Shown here piece by piece: positions 45,528 to 55,652 of a DNA stretch of 64,000 bases; position 1 is the stretch's first letter; each line of letters begins with the position of its first letter. The position numbers and the translations under genes were made by a program. The stretch is taken from contig JANQKY010000097.1 of NCBI GenBank assembly GCA_028280885.1, positions 1-64,000 on the forward strand. The letters are read 5' to 3'. The stretch comes from Tepidamorphus sp. Lineage in GTDB: Bacteria; Pseudomonadota; Alphaproteobacteria; Rhizobiales; Tepidamorphaceae. Under the pieces are notes generated by a model. It was not told where the DNA came from. It worked only from the letters and a program-made list of their open reading frames with translations, and made no database searches.

Positions 45528-46413
45528 GCTGGCGGGGATCAGGCGCGCGGTCGCCGCTCAGAACCTTCTGGTCGCGCTTCCGCGAGGACCGGATCGCGCT
45601 CGTCGCGCTGTTCGTTGTGATGATCATCCTGCTGCTTGCGATCTTTGCGCCGTGGATCGCGCCGCAGGACCCATACGACCTCTCCGGCCTGTCGCTGCGC
45701 GATGCCCGCCGGCCGCCGGGCTTCGTCGGCTCCGGCGGCTATGTGCACTGGCTCGGAACGGATGCCCAGGGCCGCGACCTGTGGTCGGCGATCCTCTACG
45801 GCCTCGGAGCCTCGCTGCAGATCGGCGTCATTGCGGGCGCCATCGGCCTGGTCATCGGCACGATGATCGGCATCGTCGCGGCTTACGCCGGCGGCCGGGT
45901 CGAGACGCTCTTGATGCGGCTCGTCGATCTGCAGCTTTCCTTCCCCGCCGTCCTGCTGGCGCTGGTGCTGATGGCGCTGCTCGGGCAGGGCAAGGCGCAG
46001 CTGATCACGGCGCTGGTTGCCGCCCAATACGCCTATTTCGCCCGCACCGCCTTCGGCGCGGCCTCCGCCGAGCGCGCCAAGGACTATATCGAGGCGGCGA
46101 TGGCGACGCCCCTGTCGAACGCCCGCATCGTCTTCCGCCATCTCCTGCCCAACGCCATGCCGGCGCTGATCGTGGTCGCCACCGTGCAGATCGCCAACGC
46201 CATCGCGCTTGAGGCGACGCTGTCCTTCCTCGGCCTCGGCCTGCCGGTGACCGAGCCCTCGCTCGGCATGCTGATCTCCAACGGGGTGAAATACATGATG
46301 AGCGGTCGCTACTGGATATCGGTCTATCCGGGCATCGCGCTGATCATCCTGATCGTCTCGATCAACCTGGTCGGCGATCATATCCGCGACATCCTCAATC
46401 CGAGGCTCGCCCG

Positions 46414-46417
<4 letters not shown>
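45524..46417 (+). CDS. Peptide-type ABC transporter permease (DppC-like)
   Basis: 297 residues with a cytoplasmic N-terminus, a first span (about 23-45), a periplasmic loop with HWLGTDAQGRDLWS, and further spans with the EAA segment AAMATPLSNARIVFRHLLPN. GTDAQGRD is a constant feature of DppC/OppC proteins. It overlaps both neighbours by 4 bases (ATGA), so translation is coupled through the operon. Confidence 0.92.
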
Positions 46418-47390
<973 letters not shown>

Positions 47391-47394
<4 letters not shown>

Positions 47395-48380
47395 CGGCGC
47401 CCTTCATCGAGGTCCGCGACCTGCACAAGCGCTTCGCCCCGTCCCTCAGCCTCGGCGACAAGATAGCCGCCCGCCTCGGTGCCCGCGTCGAGACGCGCGC
47501 GGTGCATGCCGTCGACGGGGTCGACCTGAGGGTCGAGCGCGGCGAGACGCTCGGTCTCGTCGGCGAATCCGGCTGCGGCAAGTCGACGGTCGGCCGGATG
47601 ATCTCCGGCATCATGACGCCGACATCGGGCACGGTGCGGCTCGAGGACAAGCCGGTCCGCGTCGCCGGCGCCAAGGCCGACACGCGGGTGCAGATGATCT
47701 TCCAGGATCCCTTCGCCTCGCTCGATCCGCGCATGCGGGTCGGCGATATCGTCGCCGAGGGGCCGCTCGCCCACGGGCTGGTCGACAAGGCGGGGCTGGA
47801 TGACTACGTCGCCGGCCATCTGCGCCGCGCCGGCTTCGATCCGGCGCTGGCCGACCGCTTTCCCCATCAGTTCTCGGGCGGCCAGCGCCAGCGCATCGCG
47901 ATCGCCCGGGCGCTCGCCATGCAGCCCGACGTGCTGGTCTGCGACGAACCAGTCGCCTCGCTCGACGTCTCGATCCAGGCGCAGATCATCAACCTGTTCA
48001 TGCAATTGCGCCGCGACCTTTCGATCACGCTGATCTTCATCTCGCACGACCTGACGCTGGTCCGCTATATCGCCGACCGGGTGGCGATCATGTATCTCGG
48101 CCGGATCGTCGAGACCGGTCCCGCTGACGCTGTGTTCGAGACCCCCAAGCATCCCTATACGCAGGGCCTTCTCGACAGCGTGCCGAAACTCGTCCTCGAC
48201 GACGATGAAATCGTCACCTTGCGGCCGATCGTCGGCGAGATCCCGTCACCGCTCGCCCCGCCCGCCGGCTGCCGGTTCAATCCGCGCTGCCCGCTCGCGA
48301 TCGATCGCTGCCGGGAGGAGACCCCGCCGCTCAGGCCCTTCGGCGGCGGCCACGACGTGGCCTGTCATTTGGCGGAGTAG
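47391..48380 (+). CDS. Peptide-type ABC transporter ATPase (DppF-like)
   Basis: 329 residues. Walker A GESGCGKS, signature FSGGQRQRIAIARAL, Walker B LVCDEPVASLD and a C-terminal CRFNPRCPLAIDRC cluster. Last gene of the five-gene importer; it ends 7 bases before the convergent hemB. Together with the DppD-like subunit it energises the two permeases. Confidence 0.93.
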
Positions 48381-48387
48381 GCGCGCG

Positions 48388-49437
48388 CTACCCCTCCTGC
48401 AACGCCTTCGCCGCCTCCAGCGCGAAATAGGTCAGCACGCCGTCGGCGCCCGCGCGTTTGAAGGCGATGAGGCTTTCCAGCATGCAGACTTCGCGCTTCA
48501 GCCAGCCGTTTTCGAAGGCCGCGCACAGCATCGCGTATTCGCCGGAGACCTGATAGGCATAGGTCGGCATGCCGAAGGTCGCCCGCAGGCGGGCCAGGAT
48601 GTCGAGATAGGGCAGGCCCGGCTTCACCATGATCATGTCGGCGCCCTCGGCGATGTCGAGCTCGGCCTCGCGGATCGCCTCGTCGGTATTGCCGCAATCC
48701 ATCTGATAGGTGCGCTTGTCGCCGTAAAGCGTCGCCGAGGAGCCGACCGCGTCGCGGAACGGGCCGTAGAAGCCGGAGGCATATTTGGCGCTGTAGGCCA
48801 TGATCTGCGTCTCGATATGGCCGTCGGCCTCAAGCGCCTCGCGGATCGCGCCGACCCGGCCGTCCATCATGTCGGACGGCGCGATGATGTCGGCGCCGGC
48901 GCGGACCTGGATCAGCGACTGCTCGACCAGCACGTTGACCGTCTCGTCATTGAGGATGCGGCCGTCATCGACCAGCCCATCATGGCCGTGGCTGGTATAG
49001 GGGTCGAGCGCCACGTCGGTGATGATGCCGATATCCGGGGCCGCGTCCTTGACCGCCTTGCAGGCGCGGCAGACGAGGTTGTCGGGATTGAGCGCTTCCG
49101 ACCCTGTCTCGTCGCGTAGCGCCGGGTTCGTATAGGGAAACAGCGCGATCGCCGGGATGCCGAGCCGTTCCGCCTCGGCGACCGCCTTCACCGCCTCGTC
49201 GACTGAATAGCGCACTACGCCGGGCATCGAGGCGACCGGCTCGCGCACGCCGGTCCCCTCGACGATGAACAGCGGCCAGATCAGGTCGTCCGGCGTCAGC
49301 ACGGTTTCGCGCACCATCCGGCGCGACCAGTCGGTGCGGCGATTGCGCCGCGGGCGCACTGTCCGGTGTACGCGCTCGGTCCGGGTGAGTTTGGCACCGA
49401 AGCCGGCGCTGCCGGGCAAGTCTTCTCGTTTGGCCAC
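48388..49437 (-). CDS. hemB: Porphobilinogen synthase (delta-aminolevulinate dehydratase)
   Basis: 349 residues. It condenses two 5-aminolevulinates to porphobilinogen in haem synthesis. Schiff-base lysines are in MAYSAKYASGFYGPFRDA (first) and MVKPGLPYLD (second). The metal region reads DVALDPYTSHGHDG, with Asp where zinc enzymes have Cys, so this is the magnesium-type enzyme common in alphaproteobacteria. The N-terminal arm is basic (RTVRPRRNRRTDWSRR). It stands alone and is convergent with the importer operon. Confidence 0.97.
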   Translation of the reverse strand: MAKREDLPGSAGFGAKLTRTERVHRTVRPRRNRRTDWSRRMVRETVLTPDDLIWPLFIVEGTGVREPVASMPGVVRYSVDEAVKAVAEAERLGIPAIALFPYTNPALRDETGSEALNPDNLVCRACKAVKDAAPDIGIITDVALDPYTSHGHDGLVDDGRILNDETVNVLVEQSLIQVRAGADIIAPSDMMDGRVGAIREALEADGHIETQIMAYSAKYASGFYGPFRDAVGSSATLYGDKRTYQMDCGNTDEAIREAELDIAEGADMIMVKPGLPYLDILARLRATFGMPTYAYQVSGEYAMLCAAFENGWLKREVCMLESLIAFKRAGADGVLTYFALEAAKALQEG

Positions 49438-49515
49438 AACGCGACCCCTTGCATGGTTGGTCCCTGATCTTTGGAACCATTCTAGGTGACATTGCTAGCA
49501 TGTCTTTGGCAAGGC

Positions 49516-50460
49516 TCAAAGCGGGGAAGAGGACTTCGGGCGGTGTGCCGCAGCCTCGACCTGGGGCAGGAACAACCGGCGGTCCTGCTCGACGCAGCGG
49601 GCGATGAAGTCGGCGACGGTGCGGACCCGCACCGTATCGCGCTGATCGGCATGCAGGATCAGCCAGAACGCGCGGACGATGGCGATCTGCTCGGGCAGGA
49701 CAGGGCGAAGACTGTCGTCGCCGGCGGCCATGAAGGCCGGCAGCACGCACAGCCCGGCGCCGGCCTTTGCGGCGTTCAACTGTGCGATCAGGTTGGAGCT
49801 GGTCAGTCTCGGTTTGATCTGCGGGGCAACCTGCGGCAAATAGTCGAGTTCGGGCGCATAGATCAGGTCGGGGATGTAGCCGATGACGGCATGGTCGGCG
49901 ACGTCGCCCGGTGTGGTGATCTCGGGATGCGCATCGAGATAGTCGCGGGAGCCGTAGAGATGCAGCCGGTAGTCGGTCAGTTTGCGCGAGACGAGCCGTC
50001 CCTCGGTCGGCCGCGCCAGGCTGATGGCGATATCGGCTTCCCGCTTCGACAGGCTGAAGGGGCGCGGCATCGCGACGATCTGCAGTTCGAGCCCCGGATG
50101 GCGCGCGGCCAGGCCACCGATGCGCGGGGCGAGGAAGAAGGCGCCGAAGCCGTCCGGGCTGCCGATTCTGACCGTTCCGCCGAGTGCCACGTTTTCGCCG
50201 CCGATCTCGCTTTGCATCCGGACGGCGGCGCTTTCCATCTCCTCGGCGCGGGCAAGCAGCCGCTCGCCGGCCGCGTTGAGCTGATAGCCGCGCGGGGAAC
50301 GGATGAACAGATTGGCGTCGAGCGCCGTTTCGAGCGCCTTGATCCGGCGGCTGACGGTGGCATGGTCGGTCGCGAGCCGGCGCGAGGCCTCCGTCAGCCG
50401 GCCGGCGCGGGCAACGGCGAGGAAATAGCGCAGGTCGTTCCAGTCGAGCGATTTAGGCAT
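49516..50460 (-). CDS. LysR-family transcriptional regulator
   Basis: About 314 residues from ATG 50460; ATG 50466 is equally possible, and the further open N-terminus lacks similarity. The helix-turn-helix is LDWNDLRYFLAVARAGRLTEASRRLATDHATVSRRIKALE across about 4-43, followed by a substrate-binding domain (TVRIGSPDGFGAFFLAPRI). It is divergent from mmsA by about 95 bases and is the natural candidate for regulating the valine catabolic genes. Confidence 0.88.
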   Translation of the reverse strand: MPKSLDWNDLRYFLAVARAGRLTEASRRLATDHATVSRRIKALETALDANLFIRSPRGYQLNAAGERLLARAEEMESAAVRMQSEIGGENVALGGTVRIGSPDGFGAFFLAPRIGGLAARHPGLELQIVAMPRPFSLSKREADIAISLARPTEGRLVSRKLTDYRLHLYGSRDYLDAHPEITTPGDVADHAVIGYIPDLIYAPELDYLPQVAPQIKPRLTSSNLIAQLNAAKAGAGLCVLPAFMAAGDDSLRPVLPEQIAIVRAFWLILHADQRDTVRVRTVADFIARCVEQDRRLFLPQVEAAAHRPKSSSPL

Positions 50461-50554
50461 GAGCATAACCGCACAGCCATTTGGCATTTGAGTCAATGGC
50501 TGTGGCGAAACAATCAGATATAGTGACGTTAACGAGATACACTGGGAGACATCC
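50461..50554. promoter_or_regulatory. Divergent LysR-mmsA control region
   Basis: The 94 bases between the LysR and mmsA genes are A/T-richer than the genes and end with GGGAG (about 50543) as the mmsA ribosome binding site. No sharp LysR-type T-N11-A dyad could be fixed by eye. Confidence 0.45.
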
Positions 50555-52051
50555 ATGAAAGTGATTGGCCATTATGTCGGCGGCCGCACCGTTGAGGGTG
50601 CGAGCGGCCGGTTCGGCGACGTGTTCGACCCGAATACGGGCGAGGTCCAGGCCAAGGTGGCGCTCGCCTCGGCCGGCGAGGTCGAGGCGGCGATCGCCAA
50701 TGCGGCCGAGGCGCAGGTTGCCTGGGCTGCGGAAAACCCGCAGAAGCGCGCCCGCGTGCTGTTCAGGTTCCTGCAACTGGCGCAGGCCGAGATGGAGTCG
50801 CTTGCGGCCCTGCTGTCGGCCGAGCACGGCAAGACCATTCCCGACGCCAAGGGCGATATCCAGCGCGGTCTCGAGGTGGTCGAGTTCGCCTGCGGCATCC
50901 CGCATCTTCTGAAGGGCGAATATACCGAGAGCGCCGGGCCGGGCATCGACATGTTCTCGATGCGCCAGCCGCTCGGCGTCGTCGCCGGCATCACGCCGTT
51001 CAACTTCCCGGCGATGATCCCGCTGTGGAAATGCGCCCCGGCGATCGCCTGCGGCAACGCCTTCATCATGAAGCCGTCTGAGCGCGACCCTTCCGTGCCG
51101 ATGCGGATCGCCGAACTGTTCAAGGAGGCGGGCCTTCCCGACGGCATCCTGAACGTCGTCAACGGCGACAAGGAGGCCGTCGATACGCTGCTCACCGATC
51201 CGCGCGTGATGGCGGTCGGCTTCGTCGGCTCCTCGCAGATTGCCGAATACATCTATTCAACTGGCACCGCCCACGGCAAACGCGTGCAGTGCTTCGGCGG
51301 CGCCAAGAACCACATGATCGTCATGCCCGACGCCGACATGGACCAGGCCGTCGACGCGCTGATCGGCTCGGGCTACGGCTCTGCCGGCGAGCGCTGCATG
51401 GCGATCTCGGTCGCGGTTCCCGTCGGCAGGCAGACCGCCGACACGCTGATGGACAAGCTGATCCCGCGCGTTGAATCGCTGAAGATCGGCCTGTCGACCG
51501 ATGCCGACGCCGACTACGGTCCGCTCGTCACCAAGGCGGCGCTCGACCGGGTCAGGGGCTATGTCGACCTCGGCGTCGAGGAGGGCGCGAAGCTCGCCGT
51601 CGACGGTCGCGACTTCACCATGCAGGGCTACGAGAACGGCTTCTTCATGGGCGGCTGCCTGTTCGACGAGGTGACGTCCGACATGCGCATCTACAAGGAG
51701 GAGATTTTCGGCCCCGTCCTGTCGGTCGCCCGCGCCGAGACCTATGAAGAGGCGCTGGAGCTGCCGTCGAGCCACGAATACGGCAATGGCGTGGCGATCT
51801 TCACCCGCGACGGCGATGCGGCCCGCGACTTCGCCAACAAGGTCAATGTCGGCATGGTCGGCGTGAATGTGCCGATCCCGGTGCCGCTTGCCTATTACAC
51901 CTTCGGCGGCTGGAAGCGCTCGGGCTTCGGCGATCTCAACCAGCATGGGCCGGATTCGGTGCGCTTCTACACCAAGACCAAGACCGTCACCTCGCGCTGG
52001 CCCTCGGGCATCAAGGACGGCGCGGAATTCGTCATTCCGACGATGCGGTGA
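50555..52051 (+). CDS. mmsA: CoA-acylating methylmalonate-semialdehyde dehydrogenase
   Basis: 498 residues of aldehyde dehydrogenase fold. Specific marks of the CoA-dependent type: ITPFNFPAMIPLWKCAPAIA, GGAKNHMIVMPDADMDQ, and the catalytic Cys in GYGSAGERCMAIS. It converts methylmalonate semialdehyde, NAD and CoA to propionyl-CoA, the last step of valine degradation. First gene of a valine catabolic block; intergenic repeats separate it from the next gene. Confidence 0.96.
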   Translation: MKVIGHYVGGRTVEGASGRFGDVFDPNTGEVQAKVALASAGEVEAAIANAAEAQVAWAAENPQKRARVLFRFLQLAQAEMESLAALLSAEHGKTIPDAKGDIQRGLEVVEFACGIPHLLKGEYTESAGPGIDMFSMRQPLGVVAGITPFNFPAMIPLWKCAPAIACGNAFIMKPSERDPSVPMRIAELFKEAGLPDGILNVVNGDKEAVDTLLTDPRVMAVGFVGSSQIAEYIYSTGTAHGKRVQCFGGAKNHMIVMPDADMDQAVDALIGSGYGSAGERCMAISVAVPVGRQTADTLMDKLIPRVESLKIGLSTDADADYGPLVTKAALDRVRGYVDLGVEEGAKLAVDGRDFTMQGYENGFFMGGCLFDEVTSDMRIYKEEIFGPVLSVARAETYEEALELPSSHEYGNGVAIFTRDGDAARDFANKVNVGMVGVNVPIPVPLAYYTFGGWKRSGFGDLNQHGPDSVRFYTKTKTVTSRWPSGIKDGAEFVIPTMR

Positions 52052-52069
52052 GGGGAAATAGCAGACGTT

Positions 52070-52432
52070 CGGTGGTTATCCGGGACGCTGCGGGGCGGCT
52101 ATCCGGGATCGGAGAGCCCGGACGCGGCGTGTTCACTATACTCGCAAGGCCGGGGCTCCCCGATCCCGGCTCTGCGCTCCGCTTGGCCGGGATGACGATT
52201 GAGAGGCAGTGGCCGACATCCCCTCAGCGGTCATTGCCGGGCTTGTCCCGGCAATCCATTGGCCTCCGCGATCAGTCGCGCGGTGGATGGGATCCCAGGA
52301 CGAGCACGGGAATGACCTCGGAGGGAGGCGAGAATCTGCGACCTCTCCGTCGTCATCCCGGAAATCGCGTCAGCGATTATCCGGGATCGGGGAGCCCGGA
52401 AAGGCGCGTGTGCCCCGCGCGGCCAGACCATA
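52070..52432. repeat. Dispersed intergenic repeat element
   Basis: A composite copy: two palindromic modules (CTATCCGGGATCGGAGAGCCCG ... CTCCCCGATCCCGGCTCT, in parts, and TCATCCCGGAA ... TTATCCGGGATCGGGGAGCCC) flank the TCATTGCCGGGCTTGTCCCGG module. It fills the gap between mmsA and the acyl-CoA dehydrogenase. No gene is supported. Confidence 0.85.
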
Positions 52433-52463
52433 ATGACCAGGCGACACAGGGACAGGTAGCCCC

Positions 52464-53606
52464 ATGGATTTCACCCTAAGCGAGGAACAGGCCGCGATCC
52501 GCGACATGGCGCGCGACTTCGCCGCCCGTGAACTGGCCCCCAACGCCGACCGATGGGACCAGGACAAGCACTTCCCCGTCGACACCCTGCGCGACGCTGC
52601 AGCGCTTGGCATGGGCGGCATCTATGTGCGTGACGATGTCGGCGGCTCGGGGCTTTCCCGCCTCGACGCCGCGCTGATCTTCGAGGCGCTGTCGACCGGC
52701 TGTCCCTCGATCGCGGCCTATATCTCGATCCACAACATGTGCGCCTGGATGATCGACGGCTTCGGCAACGACGCCCAGCGGGCGACCTACCTGCCGGGCC
52801 TGTGCTCGATGGCGCAGCTTGCGAGCTATTGCCTGACCGAGCCGGGCGCCGGCTCCGATGCGGCCGCCCTGCGCACGAGCGCGGCGCGCGACGGCGACAT
52901 GTATGTCCTCAACGGCCAGAAGCAGTTTATCTCTGGCGCCGGCGCGACCGACCTCTATGTCGTCATGGCGCGCACCGGCGGGGAGGGGCCGAAGGGCATC
53001 TCGACGATCCTCGTGCCGCGCGACACGCCGGGCCTGTCCTTCGGCGAGAACGAGATCAAGATGGGCTGGAACGCCCAGCCGACCCGCGCGGTGATCTTCG
53101 ACGACGTCCGCGTCCCGGTCGGAAACCGCATCGGCGCGGAGGGCGACGGCTTCAAGATCGCCATGGCCGGCCTCGACGGCGGCCGGCTCAACATCACCGC
53201 CTGCTCGATCGGCGGGGCGCAGGCAGCGCTCGACAAGGCGGCCGGCTACATGGCCGAGCGGGCGGCCTTCGGCAAAACCCTGTCGGCCTTCCAGGCGCTG
53301 CAGTTCCGGGTCGCCGACATGGCGATCGAGCTGGAGGCGGCCCGCACGTTCCTGTGGCGGGCGGCGGCGGCGCTCGACGCGAAGGCGCCGGATGCCACGA
53401 AGCTCTGCGCCATGGCCAAGCGGATCGGCACCGACACCGGCTTCACGGTCGCCAACCAGGCACTGCAGCTGCATGGCGGCTACGGCTATCTCTCCGACTA
53501 CGGTATCGAGAAGATCGTCCGCGACCTGCGCGTTCACCAGATCCTCGAGGGCACCAACGAGATCATGCGCCTGATCGTCGCCCGCGATCTTCTAGGGCGG
53601 GGGTGA
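52464..53606 (+). CDS. Acyl-CoA dehydrogenase (probable isobutyryl-CoA dehydrogenase)
   Basis: 380 residues, the usual length. Flavin-binding [17 protein letters not shown] and QFISGAG, and the C-terminal region [34 protein letters not shown], in parts, with the catalytic Glu expected in QILEGTNEI. Its place between mmsA and the hydroxyisobutyryl-CoA hydrolase points to isobutyryl-CoA to methacrylyl-CoA conversion in valine catabolism, with electrons passed to ETF. The exact chain specificity is inferred from context. Confidence 0.9.
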   Translation: MDFTLSEEQAAIRDMARDFAARELAPNADRWDQDKHFPVDTLRDAAALGMGGIYVRDDVGGSGLSRLDAALIFEALSTGCPSIAAYISIHNMCAWMIDGFGNDAQRATYLPGLCSMAQLASYCLTEPGAGSDAAALRTSAARDGDMYVLNGQKQFISGAGATDLYVVMARTGGEGPKGISTILVPRDTPGLSFGENEIKMGWNAQPTRAVIFDDVRVPVGNRIGAEGDGFKIAMAGLDGGRLNITACSIGGAQAALDKAAGYMAERAAFGKTLSAFQALQFRVADMAIELEAARTFLWRAAAALDAKAPDATKLCAMAKRIGTDTGFTVANQALQLHGGYGYLSDYGIEKIVRDLRVHQILEGTNEIMRLIVARDLLGRG

Positions 53607-53630
53607 GGATGGGCAAAGGCAATGATCCTA

Positions 53631-54036
53631 TCGATCGTCATCCCGGAATTTGCGCCAGCAAATATCCGGGATCGGAGAGCCCCTGTTCCATCGTTGGCAC
53701 TCGGGCTCCCCGATCCCGGCTCTCCGGCTTCGCCTCCGGCCGGGATGACGAGGGAGAGGTTGCGGGCTCGCGTCTTGCTCCCAGGTCATTGCCGGGCTTG
53801 TCCCGGCAATCCATTGGCGGTTGCTCCAGACGGCGTCGTGGATCGGATCCCCGGAACACGTCCGGGGGTGACGTCACAGGGTGGCGGAAGGGCATCAACC
53901 TCTCCCTCGTCATCCCGGAATTTGCGCCAGCAAATATCCGGGATCGGGGAACCCCTGTTCCATCGTTGGCACTCGGGCTCCCCGATCCCAACTCTCCAGC
54001 TTCGTGGAGCCGTTCGCGTGGGGCCGGGATGACGAA
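53631..54036. repeat. Dispersed intergenic repeat with internal 91-bp duplication
   Basis: Two near-identical 91-base palindromic modules, 53635-53725 and 53907-53997, differ at about four bases. Each opens TCGTCATCCCGGAATTTGCG and contains CTGTTCCATCGTTGGCACTC. Between them is the GTCATTGCCGGGCTTGTCCCG module and CCCCGGAACACGTCCGGG. It fills the gap between the acyl-CoA dehydrogenase and hydrolase genes. Confidence 0.9.
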
Positions 54037-54078
54037 CGCAAGCGCGGTGTTTGTGATTAAGTCCGTCGAGGTTTGCCC

Positions 54079-55182
54079 ATGACCACCGAACCCGAAATCC
54101 TGTTCGAGCGCGTCGGCCGCGCCGGGCTGATCACGCTGAACCGGCCAAAGGCGCTGAACGCGCTGACGCTCGACATGGTGCGGCTGATGCACCCGCAGCT
54201 TGCCGACTGGGCGGCCGACCCGGCGGTCGAGCGCGTCGTCGTCAGGGCTGCCGGCGACAAGGCGTTCTGCGCGGGCGGCGACATCCGCAACCTCTACAAC
54301 TGGGGCCGCGAGAACGACCCGCGCTTTCTCGCCTTCTACCGCGAGGAATACCGCCTCAATACCTTCATCAAGCGCTATCCCAAACCCTATGTCGCGCTGA
54401 TCGACGGCATCGTCATGGGCGGCGGCGTCGGCGTCTCGGTGCATGGCAGCCACCGCATCGCCGGCGACCGCACCGTCTTCGCCATGCCCGAGACCGGCAT
54501 CGGCCTGTTTCCCGATGTCGGCGGCACCTATTTCCTGCCGCGCCTGCCCGGCTTCATCGGCACCTGGCTTGCGCTGACGGGATCGCGGCTCAAACAGGCA
54601 GGCGCGTTGGAAGCAGGCGTCGCGACCCATGCGGCTGCCACCGGCGACTTCGCGAACCTGACCGATTTGGTCTGCAATACCAATGCCTTGGACAAGGAAC
54701 TGGACTCATTTTGCAAGGCACCTGACTCAGTTTCTGAACTTGATTCAAAATCTGAAGCCGCCCCTGAATCACTTTCTGAACTGCAAGGCGTAATCGATCG
54801 TTGCTTCTCGGCCGATACCGTCGAGGCGATCCTCGATCGGCTTGAAAGCGAAACCGGCGCGCAGGCGGAGTGGGCAGGCAAGCAGGCGTCCATCATGCGG
54901 ACGAAATCGCCGACCAGCCAGAAGATCGCGCTGCGCCAGATGCGCGACGGCGCGCGGGCCGATTTCGAGACCTGCATGAAGATCGAGTTCCGGATCGTCA
55001 GCCGCATCCTGCACGGCCACGAGTTCTTCGAGGGCATTCGCGCCGTCATCGTCGACAAGGACAACGCGCCGGCCTGGCGCCCGGAAACACTGGCGGAAAT
55101 CTCAGAATCCGATATCGAGTGCTACTTCGCCCCGCTCGGGCCCGACGAACTCGACCTGAGCGGCCTCGACACGATCGATTGA
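54079..55182 (+). CDS. 3-hydroxyisobutyryl-CoA hydrolase
   Basis: 367 residues from ATG 54079 (CGAGG upstream; a TTG six bases earlier is less likely). Crotonase fold with AGGDIRNLYNWGRENDP, the oxyanion loop GIVMGGGVGVSVHG, and PETGIGLFPDVGGTYFLPRL. The Glu/Asp pair of hydrolases lies in these segments. It releases 3-hydroxyisobutyrate from its CoA ester in valine breakdown. Residues about 200-236 (DNA about 54676-54786) form a low-GC, repetitive, Ser/Glu/Leu-rich insert unlike the rest. A short alpha-helical segment is expected there in the family. Confidence 0.9.
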   Translation: MTTEPEILFERVGRAGLITLNRPKALNALTLDMVRLMHPQLADWAADPAVERVVVRAAGDKAFCAGGDIRNLYNWGRENDPRFLAFYREEYRLNTFIKRYPKPYVALIDGIVMGGGVGVSVHGSHRIAGDRTVFAMPETGIGLFPDVGGTYFLPRLPGFIGTWLALTGSRLKQAGALEAGVATHAAATGDFANLTDLVCNTNALDKELDSFCKAPDSVSELDSKSEAAPESLSELQGVIDRCFSADTVEAILDRLESETGAQAEWAGKQASIMRTKSPTSQKIALRQMRDGARADFETCMKIEFRIVSRILHGHEFFEGIRAVIVDKDNAPAWRPETLAEISESDIECYFAPLGPDELDLSGLDTID

Positions 55183-55192
55183 GGACAGCCGG

Positions 55193-55612
55193 ATGCCGTT
55201 GCAATTCGCCAAACAGGCCCCGTTCGCCCCGCAGGTGCTGCTGTGGTACCTGCGCGGGCTGGCGGCATTCTATTTCGCCAGCGGCCTGACCCACTGGTCG
55301 CGGATCATCGGCATTCTCGGGCCGGGTTTTGAATCGATGCCGCTGCATATGCAGATCGCGACGGTCTATTTCGCGCTGATGCAGGTGGTCGCAGCCGTCG
55401 GCCTGTGGTGCGGGGCTGCCTGGGGCGTGGCCGCCTGGCTGTTCTCGGCCGTTGCCGAACTGGTCATGCATATCGGCTTCACCGACCTGTTCGGCGCCGC
55501 CTGGCTGTCGATTGCCCTCCACGTCGTGACGATCGCGATCTATGTCGTGCTGGCCTGGTGGACGGGCGCGCCGGAAAACACCGGCGAAATTCTGAAACTG
55601 CCCGAAGAGTGA
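55193..55612 (+). CDS. Small four-span membrane protein (DUF6163-like)
   Basis: 139 residues with four membrane spans (about 18-40, 55-75, 80-98, 102-122) and short loops. The pattern LRGLAAFYFASGLTHWSRIIG resembles a small uncharacterised family (DUF6163) found in Hyphomicrobiales. It lies 10 bases after the hydrolase gene and 40 before mmsB, so it travels with the valine block. A transport or membrane-anchoring role is speculation. Confidence 0.7.
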   Translation: MPLQFAKQAPFAPQVLLWYLRGLAAFYFASGLTHWSRIIGILGPGFESMPLHMQIATVYFALMQVVAAVGLWCGAAWGVAAWLFSAVAELVMHIGFTDLFGAAWLSIALHVVTIAIYVVLAWWTGAPENTGEILKLPEE

Positions 55613-55652
55613 CTTCGGCGCCTCAAGCGCAAGGCAACATTGGGAGAGAACA

